Of a DNA stretch of 8,054 nucleotides, positions 1 through 4,617 are shown piece after piece. Made by a program: the position numbers and the translations under genes. This stretch comes from Aquimarina sp. (GTDB lineage: Bacteria > Bacteroidota > Bacteroidia > Flavobacteriales > Flavobacteriaceae), in contig WTKB01000266.1 of assembly GCA_011524575.1 (NCBI GenBank), positions 1 through 8,054 on the forward strand. The letters are read 5' to 3'. The stretch's first letter is position 1. Every line of letters begins with the position of its first letter. The notes beneath the pieces were generated by a model, which did no database searches, was not told the origin of the DNA, and saw only the letters and a list, made by a program, of their open reading frames with translations.

Positions 1-216
1 TTTTGACTTTAATCTAGTTACAGGCTTATCATCTTTTGAATCCATAACTTTAGGTCTGTCTTGGAAATCAAAATATTTATGGCCACCACTTCTAGGTGAA
101 GTATCAAAACTATCTAAAGAACTTAAATCAAAATCATCAGAAATAGTTAAAGTAGAATCAGAGTCAGAGTCAGAAATTGAAACTATATCATCTGGAAAAT
201 GAGGATCAACGGGCAT
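1..216 (-). CDS. N-terminal fragment of an acidic Ser/Asp-rich protein of unknown function
   Basis: An open frame starts at ATG 216-214 and stays open for 72 codons to the left edge, so the C-terminus is outside the window. The peptide begins MPVDPHFPDDIVSIS and continues with SDSDSDS and a second acidic stretch (DDFDLSSLDSFD). It then becomes more basic (HKYFDFQDRPKVMDSKDDKP). There is no signal peptide or membrane segment, so a cytoplasmic product with a disordered acidic head is likely. The SDSDSD run is encoded by a short hexanucleotide repeat. An A-rich leader precedes the ATG, as is common in Bacteroidota. I do not recognise the family. Low-complexity composition means the call rests mainly on the open frame, the start and the leader; a spurious ORF is possible but less likely. 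Confidence 0.55.
   Translation of the reverse strand, partial: MPVDPHFPDDIVSISDSDSDSTLTISDDFDLSSLDSFDTSPRSGGHKYFDFQDRPKVMDSKDDKPVTRLKSK
158..175. repeat. Hexanucleotide tandem repeat (TCAGAG x3, last unit imperfect)
   Basis: Plus-strand bases read TCAGAG TCAGAG TCAGAA. On the minus strand, in the frame of the partial gene, this encodes alternating Ser and Asp. Because the unit is six bases, slippage would change the length of the acidic run without breaking the frame. Confidence 0.6.
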
Positions 217-264
217 AAAACATATTTTTTTAAAAAAAAACACAAATACCTGTACTCATTCTAA

Positions 265-425
265 GAACATGATTAAACATCCTACTCCCTATATCCAAAG
301 TTTAAAAAAACTTGGATCACTTTAAAAGTGACCTACATATCTTTATATCTATATTATTTAAGAGTAGACCAAAACCTTAAAGTTTAGAGTTAGAGTTACA
401 GTTTGTATTTAATTTAAACATGAAC
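265..425 (+). repeat. Dispersed intergenic inverted-repeat element, copy E (degenerate)
   Basis: This 161-bp stretch aligns along its length with the reverse complement of copy A. The shared blocks are ACTnCCT near the left end, CTTGGATCACTTTAAAA, ACCAAAACCTTAAAGTTT and TTACAGTTTGTATT near the right end. Its terminal repeats have decayed but still correspond: GAACATGATTAAA on the left, and GTTCATGTTTAAA when the right end is reverse-complemented. TAA flanks both ends. It carries no ORF. It is the most diverged full-length copy and lies directly upstream of the partial minus-strand gene, so it could influence that gene's promoter. Confidence 0.75.
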
Positions 426-670
426 TAATAAGTAAGGATTGACTATGAAATTAATGAATTAGTTCACAACTGATTATAAAAAAAATAGCTTTTCGATAAA
501 ACAAATATTTAAAAAGACATAGAACACAATACGATTACTAATTAATAAGTATTCACACCAAAATAATCGGGAAGTATTGTAATATTTTTTGAGTTTGGAC
601 ACGATCAACAAACTTATAAGGCATCAGTAACTTTAATTAAATATTATAATTATTATCAACTAATGATTAA

Positions 671-824
671 GAGCTTGTTTAAAGGGAATACAAACTGTAA
701 TTCAAAAGTTTAAGGTTTTGGTTTACTTTTAAATGATGCGTATATCGAGATATATCAATCTTTTTAAAGTGACCCAAGTTCTTAAAATTTTGAATTACAG
801 GAAGTAGTGAGTTTAAACAAGCTC
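671..824 (-). repeat. Dispersed intergenic inverted-repeat element, copy A (best preserved)
   Basis: This 154-bp element has perfect 13-bp terminal inverted repeats, GAGCTTGTTTAAA at 671-683 and its complement at 812-824. A 20-bp subterminal inverted repeat (695-714 against 781-800) matches at 19 of 20 positions. The central near-palindrome ATATCGAGATAT (742-753) sits exactly at the element's midpoint, so the whole element could fold into one long imperfect hairpin. It is flanked by TAA on both sides, which could be a target duplication or an extension of the terminal repeat. It ends 9 bp before the stop codon of the beta-barrel gene and has no coding capacity. A MITE or REP-type element is the best description. 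Confidence 0.85.
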
Positions 825-833
825 TAAGATACT

Positions 834-1517
834 CTATAAAATATAGAACATAATTCCGATTTTAATAGGGATAAAAATAGAACCTTCACTTAAATTAGTG
901 TCAAAAAAAGGGTTTAAACCATAATAGGCATAAATATTGAAAGTATTCCATCCAGCACTTAGTGTTGCTCCAACACGCCATCTTTGTAAACCTACAGGAC
1001 TTTTAATAACATCGTAAGTTGTGGCATCTTCATATATGGATTTAAAAGCATGTAAATATCCTATTTTAATTCCAGTATAAAATCTCCAAAATTTATAGGA
1101 CTGCGAGGTAGATGTACGCCAACGAAACTCGAAAGGAAATTCAATAATTTGAGTAGAAAAAGTATTGGTATAATCAGCTATATCAATACGGGTATAAACA
1201 GCTCCAAATTCAGAATTATTTGAAGAGATTCTAAGATTAGTATTATAGTTATTAATAGAATAGCCTAGACCAACTCCTAAAGCAAAGTTTCTAGAGGTAT
1301 TAACAGGTATGTCCTTTATCAAACCAAAGTGAATGCCTCCAGAAAAACGATTTTGCCTTATCTGAGATGGTAACTTAGAAATTAAATGAAAAGTACCACT
1401 AACATAAATTTGATCTTCTTTATATTTTATATCTGATATAGGCTTTTGGGAATATCCTTTAAAAATGTTAAAAAATAAAAAAATAGCAAAAAGACCCTGT
1501 GTAAGTATAGCATTCAA
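834..1517 (-). CDS. PorT-family-like outer-membrane beta-barrel protein
   Basis: The 227-residue product has a hydrophobic N-terminus (about residues 8-19) followed by GYSQ, a plausible signal-peptidase site after residue 24. The rest alternates polar and aromatic/aliphatic residues as in transmembrane beta strands, for example FALGVGLGYSI (78-88), FEFRWRTS (129-136), FWRFYTGIKIGYLHAF (143-158) and FNIYAYYGLNP (193-203). It ends in the hydrophobic strand IKIGIMFYIL, typical of barrels inserted by BAM. The pattern resembles the PorT/OMP_b-brl_2 small-porin families of Flavobacteriia; ligand and role are unknown, and a secretion role is not implied. The only usable in-frame start is TTG at 1517. 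A better ATG at 1513-1511 is in another frame and stops after 28 codons, so the annotated start may be wrong or the reading frame altered in the signal peptide. The CBM48 gene lies 64 bp upstream on the same strand, so co-transcription is plausible. Confidence 0.8.
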   Translation of the reverse strand: MNAILTQGLFAIFLFFNIFKGYSQKPISDIKYKEDQIYVSGTFHLISKLPSQIRQNRFSGGIHFGLIKDIPVNTSRNFALGVGLGYSINNYNTNLRISSNNSEFGAVYTRIDIADYTNTFSTQIIEFPFEFRWRTSTSQSYKFWRFYTGIKIGYLHAFKSIYEDATTYDVIKSPVGLQRWRVGATLSAGWNTFNIYAYYGLNPFFDTNLSEGSIFIPIKIGIMFYIL

Positions 1518-1533
1518 GAACCTACTTACAGGG
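1495..1533 (-). promoter_or_regulatory. Possible RNA hairpin enclosing the start codon of the beta-barrel gene
   Basis: On the minus strand, CCCTGTAAGTA (1533-1523) can pair with TACTTACACAGGG (1507-1495), with a 2-base bulge. The loop of about 15 bases holds both the TTG (1517) and the out-of-frame ATG (1513). An AGTAGG that resembles a Shine-Dalgarno sequence straddles the base of the loop, 7 bases before the ATG. No U-run follows, so this is not a standard terminator. A translational control role is inferred only from the geometry. Confidence 0.4.
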
Positions 1534-1581
1534 TATAAAAAATGAGTATTAATAACTAAAAAAGTAATTGGTGCTCAGGAT

Positions 1582-1881
1582 TTATAGTTCAATCAGACTA
1601 TTTTTACTAGCAGCATAATCATTCCATACTAAATCATCTGCATCATTTTCATTAATCCATGTAGTACCATTTACAAGATATTTAAATTCATAAGAATTAT
1701 TCAAAGGAAGCTTAATGGAACCCTTAAAAGTACCATTTTTAAGTTTTTTTAAAGGTAATTTCTCTCCATTCCAGTTATTAAATGCACCACATACTTGAAC
1801 AGTCTGTGCATCTTCTAAAGCTAATGAAAAAGTGACTTTACACTCTTTCTTTGATTTTAAAAATTGTTTCTGAATAGCCAT
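1582..1881 (-). CDS. Small stand-alone CBM48 / AMPK-beta glycogen-binding-like protein (isoamylase early-set domain)
   Basis: This 99-residue protein is essentially one immunoglobulin-like early-set domain. The diagnostic segment is VQVCGAFNNWNG (28-39), followed by LPLKKLKNGTFKGSIKLP (42-59), then YEFKYLVNGTTWINE (64-78) and a terminal DLVWNDYAASKNSLIEL. Trp37, Lys67 and Trp75 fall at positions comparable to the carbohydrate-contacting Trp, Lys and Trp of AMPK-beta glycogen-binding domains, so alpha-glucan binding is plausible. No catalytic domain, signal peptide or membrane segment is present, pointing to a cytoplasmic protein. Such single-domain proteins are commonly annotated in Flavobacteriia as isoamylase early-set domain proteins, with unknown physiology. 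ATG 1881 follows an A/T-rich leader. It is divergent from folA and lies 64 bp upstream of the beta-barrel gene. Family assignment is confident; function is not. Confidence 0.85.
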   Translation of the reverse strand: MAIQKQFLKSKKECKVTFSLALEDAQTVQVCGAFNNWNGEKLPLKKLKNGTFKGSIKLPLNNSYEFKYLVNGTTWINENDADDLVWNDYAASKNSLIEL

Positions 1882-1940
1882 AATTAATTTGTAATTTGTT
1901 TATAAAATTAAAAAATAAATTTTAAAAATCGAATCTTATT

Positions 1941-1968
1941 ATAAGATAATGTTTTGGTAAATTTGCAA
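1941..1968 (-). promoter_or_regulatory. Weak candidate promoter for the CBM48 gene
   Basis: On the minus strand, TTG (1968-1966) is followed after 17 bases by TATCTTAT (1948-1941). This resembles the Bacteroidota TTG / TAnnTTTG arrangement but matches only 6 of 8 positions in the -7 box. It lies about 60 bp upstream of the ATG at 1881. The call is tentative. Confidence 0.25.
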
Positions 1969-2079
1969 GCACCAAAAAATATTAATTACTTTTTTGTCAG
2001 TAGAATAAGTAAGTTTTTAAAAAAACCAGCTAAACTATTCAAAAAAAAAATCACTGATAATCAAATATTTACCCTTAAA

Positions 2080-2234
2080 AAACTTGTTTAAACTAAATAC
2101 AAACTATAATTTAAAAGTTTACCGTTATTGGTTTACTTTTAATTGATGTGCATATCGACATATGTAACTTCTTTTAAAGGGATTCAAGTTCTTAAAATTT
2201 TGGTTTACAGAAAGTAGTACCTTAAAACAAACCC
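2080..2234 (-). repeat. Dispersed intergenic inverted-repeat element, copy D
   Basis: This 155-bp element has the same orientation as copy A. Shared blocks include CTTGTTTAAA at the left end, AAATACAAACT, a GGTTTACTTTTAA block, CAAGTTCTTAAAATTTTG and GAAAGTAGTA near the right end (GGAAGTAGTG in copy A). The termini are worn (AAACTTGTTTAAA on the left; GGGTTTGTTTTAA when the right end is reverse-complemented). The centre is the palindrome CATATCGACATATG (2151-2164), again at the element's midpoint. It lies between divergent genes and ends 42 bp before folA. Confidence 0.8.
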
Positions 2235-2276
2235 TTACAAGGATAATGTACCTCAAGTAAAAAATCTTAATCTATA

Positions 2277-2780
2277 ATGTCTAAAAAAACAGAAATAGTT
2301 CTTATAGTTGCAGCCTGCGAAAATAACTGTATTGGTAAAGATAACTCCTTACTATGGCATTTACCTACCGATTTCAAAAGATTTAAAAAACTAACTACAG
2401 ATCATAGCATTATTATGGGACGTAAAACATTTGAATCATTACCTGGTATATTACCTAAACGAAGACATATTATACTAACTAAAAACCCAAATTTTACTAT
2501 TCCAAACTGTGAAATTGCAACAAACATAGAAAAAGCATTAGAAAAAACAGCAAACGAAGAAAAAGTATATATAATTGGTGGTGCTGAAATCTATAAGCAA
2601 TATTTAAGCATTGCAGATAAAATTGAACTCACTAGAGTACATACCACATTTACAGGGGATGCGTATTTTCCAAAAATCAGCTTAAAAAATTGGGAACTTA
2701 TTACAAGTACTAAGCACCTAAAAGATGAAAAACACCTCTATGACTTTTCATTTTTAACTTATAAGAAAATTATGAAGTAA
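2277..2780 (+). CDS. folA: Dihydrofolate reductase
   Basis: The product reduces 7,8-dihydrofolate to tetrahydrofolate with NADPH, supplying one-carbon carriers for thymidylate, purine and methionine synthesis in the cytoplasm. At 167 residues it has the usual length of bacterial chromosomal enzymes. Visible hallmarks are IVAACENNCIGKDNSLLWHLP (10-30), with Trp27 and the catalytic acid Asp32 just after LPT. The NADPH-binding IIMGRKTFES is at 45-54, the glycine pair in VYIIGGAEIY at 97-106, and the C-terminal TRVHTTFTGDAYFP at 119-132. The ATG at 2277 follows an A/T-rich leader without a Shine-Dalgarno, normal for Bacteroidota. A fold-back repeat starts 20 bp after the stop and separates it from fabD on the same strand, so co-transcription is possible. 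No thyA, a frequent partner, is in the window. The motif set leaves little doubt. Confidence 0.97.
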   Translation: MSKKTEIVLIVAACENNCIGKDNSLLWHLPTDFKRFKKLTTDHSIIMGRKTFESLPGILPKRRHIILTKNPNFTIPNCEIATNIEKALEKTANEEKVYIIGGAEIYKQYLSIADKIELTRVHTTFTGDAYFPKISLKNWELITSTKHLKDEKHLYDFSFLTYKKIMK

Positions 2781-2800
2781 AGATACCTATTACACATTAA

Positions 2801-2862
2801 GAGTTTGTTTAAACTAAATACAAACTTTTAGATTACAGTTTGTATTCCCTTTAAACAAGCTC
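2801..2862. repeat. Short fold-back derivative of the dispersed repeat, copy B
   Basis: This is a 62-bp hairpin with 26-bp arms (2801-2826 and 2837-2862) that match at 22 of 26 positions around a 10-base loop. Both arms are of the same end type, GAG(C/T)TTGTTTAAAnnnAATACAAACT, whereas longer copies have two different ends. It is therefore not a simple internal deletion of a long copy. It lies between the folA stop and the fabD start. No U-run follows, so intrinsic termination is unlikely; an RNA-processing or stability role between the two genes is conceivable. Confidence 0.8.
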
Positions 2863-2914
2863 TTACATCGACACCTATAAAAAATATAATATAAACACTA
2901 TTAAATAACACAAA

Positions 2915-3808
2915 ATGAAAGCATACGTTTTTCCTGGACAAGGTTCTCAATTCGTAGGAATGGGAAAAGATCTTTACGAAAATTCCGAACTGGCGAAATC
3001 TTTATTTGATAAAGCCAACGAAATTATAGGATTTTCTATTACAGATATAATGTTTGAAGGAACTCTTGATCAACTTAAAGAAACCAAAGTAACACAACCT
3101 GCTATATTTCTACACTCTGTAATTTTAAGTCAAGTTATTGGTGATCAATTCTGTCCTGATGCCGTTGCGGGACACTCTTTAGGAGAATTTTCAGCACTTG
3201 TGGCAGTAGGAGCACTTTCATTTGAAGATGGATTACGCTTAGTATCAAAAAGAGCACTGGCTATGCAAGATGCTTGTACGCAAGCTTCATCGGGAATGGC
3301 TGCTATATTAGGGTTAGATAACAAAACTGTAGAAGAAGTATGTGCTACTTTCAATGGGGAACTTGTAGCCGCAAACTATAACTGTCCTGGGCAACTGGTA
3401 ATATCTGGTAGTACAGAAGCCATCAAAGAATCAGAAGCAATTTTTAAAGAAAAAGGAGCTAGACGTGTCGTTGTTTTACCAGTAAGTGGTGGTTTTCACT
3501 CCCCATATATGTTACCTGCAGAAAAAGAACTTGCGAAAGCTATAGAAGCTACAAACTTTAAAAAACCAAAATGTCCAGTTTACCAAAATGTAGTTGCTAA
3601 AGCAGTATCTGATCCTGAAGAAATTAAACAAAACCTACTTAGACAACTAACAGGAGCTGTAAAGTGGACACAAACTGTAGAGCAACTAATTTCAGACGGT
3701 TTTAATTCCTTTGAAGAAGTGGGGCCAGGAAAAGTACTTCAAGGACTCATTAAAAAAACCAACAGACAAGTAAACACATCAGCTGCAGGAATGAATAATG
3801 TTTCCTAA
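2915..3808 (+). CDS. fabD: Malonyl-CoA:acyl-carrier-protein transacylase
   Basis: FabD transfers malonyl from CoA to the phosphopantetheine of ACP, making the extender unit for type II fatty acid synthesis in the cytoplasm. The 297-residue length is typical of flavobacterial FabD. The order of motifs is complete: FPGQGSQ at 6-12 (oxyanion-hole Gln9), GHSLGE at 86-91 with nucleophile Ser88, Arg113 in SKRALAMQ binding the malonyl carboxylate, catalytic His195 in VSGGFHSPYM, and the C-terminal EVGPGKVLQGLIKK (268-281). The start at 2915 gives the canonical MKAYVFPGQG opening. It sits 134 bp downstream of folA, with the fold-back repeat between them. Repeat copy C and then a strong terminator lie just beyond the stop. 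Codon use and composition look native. Function is secure. Confidence 0.97.
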   Translation: MKAYVFPGQGSQFVGMGKDLYENSELAKSLFDKANEIIGFSITDIMFEGTLDQLKETKVTQPAIFLHSVILSQVIGDQFCPDAVAGHSLGEFSALVAVGALSFEDGLRLVSKRALAMQDACTQASSGMAAILGLDNKTVEEVCATFNGELVAANYNCPGQLVISGSTEAIKESEAIFKEKGARRVVVLPVSGGFHSPYMLPAEKELAKAIEATNFKKPKCPVYQNVVAKAVSDPEEIKQNLLRQLTGAVKWTQTVEQLISDGFNSFEEVGPGKVLQGLIKKTNRQVNTSAAGMNNVS

Positions 3809-3828
3809 GAATATCTTTTTTCCATTTA

Positions 3829-3950
3829 GAGCTTGTTTAAAGGCACTACTTCCTATAATCAAAATTTTAAGAATTGAAATAGTGTCATTTGAAAATAAAC
3901 CAATAACGGTAAACTTTTGAATTACAGTTCTATTCCCCTTAAACAAGTAC
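3829..3950 (+). repeat. Dispersed intergenic inverted-repeat element, copy C (centrally shortened)
   Basis: This 122-bp element starts with a perfect GAGCTTGTTTAAA, 20 bp after the fabD stop. It ends with TTAAACAAGTAC, a slightly changed partner end. Internal blocks CACTACTTCCT, CAAAATTTTAAGAA and AAACTTTTGAATTACAG match the reverse complement of copy A. About 30 bp around the central palindrome is missing. It is followed within a few bases by the fabD terminator. Confidence 0.8.
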
Positions 3951-3953
3951 TAA

Positions 3954-3998
3954 CAAAAAAAAACATTTAGAAGAAATAATCTTCTAAATGTTTTTTTT
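3954..3998. terminator. Bidirectional intrinsic terminator between fabD and the convergent Spy-like gene
   Basis: AAACATTTAGAAG (3961-3973) and CTTCTAAATGTTT (3981-3993) form a perfect 13-bp stem with a 7-base loop. It is flanked by an A-run on the left (from 3954) and a T-run on the right (to 3998). It therefore reads as stem plus U-tract on both strands and can end fabD transcription from the left and the 4020-4541 gene from the right. Confidence 0.9.
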
Positions 3999-4019
3999 AA
4001 GATGAATGAAAAATAAAAA

Positions 4020-4541
4020 CTATTCTCTATCCATTCCTTTTCTTCGTTTTCTTGCAGGTCTTTCATTGTTAAACTTTTGACGAAGTGCTATTTGCTCCTG
4101 AGAAAGTGTTGCTTTAAAAGCATCTCTTGATGACTTCATCTCTGCTCTATATTTTTTTATAAGATCTAGCTGTGATTGAGAAAAAGTACCTTTTAATGCT
4201 TGTCTCTTCTCTCGTCGCATTAAAGTTTCGTCATCCTTTATATTTAATTGCTTTTGAGTGAAAGTAGCTCTTAAGGTTTCTCTATGTGATTTACGAAGTT
4301 CTTTAATAGCTTTTAAATCCTGTTTTTGAATATCTGTTAAGCTTTTATGAAAAGCTTTTCTAGCTTGCTTTGCCTCTTTGCTTAATTCCCTACCTTTTTT
4401 ATGTCCTTTAGGCTCGTGCATTTCATAAGCATGATCATGACCTTCTTCATGGTCATGATGATCCTGTGCTTGCAAAGATGTTGCAAGTGAAGCACAAAAT
4501 AAAGCAATACTTATCTTTTTTAATACTGGTGAAAATTTCAT
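4020..4541 (-). CDS. Exported His-rich Spy/CpxP-like (LTxxQ-type) periplasmic protein with four 26-residue repeats
   Basis: The 173-residue product begins with a signal peptide (KK at 8-9, hydrophobic core 11-20, cleavage near LQAQ at 23-26). The mature N-terminus has seven histidines among residues 28-47 (HHDHEEGHDHAYEMH), a likely metal-binding segment. From residue 60 it is highly charged and helical, with four 26-residue units, each carrying an LTxxQ-like motif: LTDIQ (68), FTQKQ (94), FSQSQ (120) and LSQEQ (146). LTxxQ is the signature of the Spy/CpxP family, whose E. coli members are periplasmic chaperones or stress sensors and form helical hairpin dimers. The tail is basic (RPARKRRKGMDRE). 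It lies 76 bp downstream of the MoxR gene on the same strand and converges on fabD with a shared terminator. Chaperone or metal-response function is inferred from family resemblance; sequence divergence from E. coli Spy leaves room for another role. Confidence 0.75.
   Translation of the reverse strand: MKFSPVLKKISIALFCASLATSLQAQDHHDHEEGHDHAYEMHEPKGHKKGRELSKEAKQARKAFHKSLTDIQKQDLKAIKELRKSHRETLRATFTQKQLNIKDDETLMRREKRQALKGTFSQSQLDLIKKYRAEMKSSRDAFKATLSQEQIALRQKFNNERPARKRRKGMDRE
4053..4364 (-). repeat. Four coding repeats of 78 bp (26 residues) in the Spy-like gene
   Basis: Residues 60-163 divide into four units starting ARKAFHKSLTDIQ, HRETLRATFTQKQ, KRQALKGTFSQSQ and SRDAFKATLSQEQ. Arg at the second position, a small/aliphatic pair at positions 4-5, Ser/Thr-Leu/Phe-Ser/Thr at positions 8-10 and Gln at position 13 recur at exact 26-residue spacing. 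The DNA copies have diverged, so this is an old protein-level repeat rather than a recent tandem duplication. Confidence 0.7.
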
Positions 4542-4617
4542 AATTGTTTTTTTAATGTTGTCATTTAGTTTATATCTATAACTATGCCATTTTTTTAAAA
4601 AAAAATAAAAATTACTC

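Larger units (their letters stand above)
217..833. other. 617-bp gene-free region containing two repeat copies
   Basis: No convincing gene lies between the partial gene and the beta-barrel gene. The stretch holds repeat copy E (265-425) and copy A (671-824), in opposite orientations, separated by about 245 bp of AT-rich sequence. In that spacer the longest notable frame is about 23 codons on the minus strand (start near 621), with no recognisable product. A minus-strand TAAGTTTG at 616-609 matches the Bacteroidota -7 consensus, but it lacks a well-placed -33 element and a nearby gene. Confidence 0.7.
1882..2276. other. 395-bp divergent intergenic region between the CBM48 gene and folA
   Basis: This region must hold the promoters of both the minus-strand CBM48 gene and plus-strand folA. 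It contains a weak minus-strand promoter candidate (1941-1968), a long A-run near 2041-2050 and repeat copy D (2080-2234). Only 42 bp separate the repeat's right end from the folA start, and no clear plus-strand -7 box lies in those 42 bp. The folA promoter may therefore lie inside or left of the repeat. No further gene is seen. Confidence 0.6.

Noticed and set aside
241..248. TATTTGTG on the minus strand as a promoter for the left partial gene
   Set aside because: It matches TAnnTTTG at 7 of 8 positions and is well placed, but there is no -33 element and such matches are frequent in AT-rich DNA.
553..621. Short minus-strand frame (about 23 codons, MPYKFVDRVQTQ...) between repeat copies E and A
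   Set aside because: It is too short, has no homology I can recognise, and the only matching -7 box lies inside the frame rather than upstream of it.
265..824. CRISPR array suggested by several similar repeats in one region
   Set aside because: The repeats are over 100 bp, irregularly spaced, in opposite orientations and without unique spacers of constant length; no cas genes are present.
834..1517. Naming the beta-barrel gene as porT of the type IX secretion system
   Set aside because: Barrel character and length fit the broad PorT-like family, but I do not see features specific to the secretion component and no other type IX genes are nearby.
3145..3354. 69-codon minus-strand ORF inside fabD
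   Set aside because: It lies entirely antisense within a clear fabD, has no recognisable motif and no start context.
4586..4612. T-run/A-run dyad between the MoxR and Spy-like genes as a terminator
   Set aside because: It is only a poly-T/poly-A junction with no GC-containing stem, so pairing would be weak. The 76-bp gap leaves read-through or an unseen promoter equally possible.
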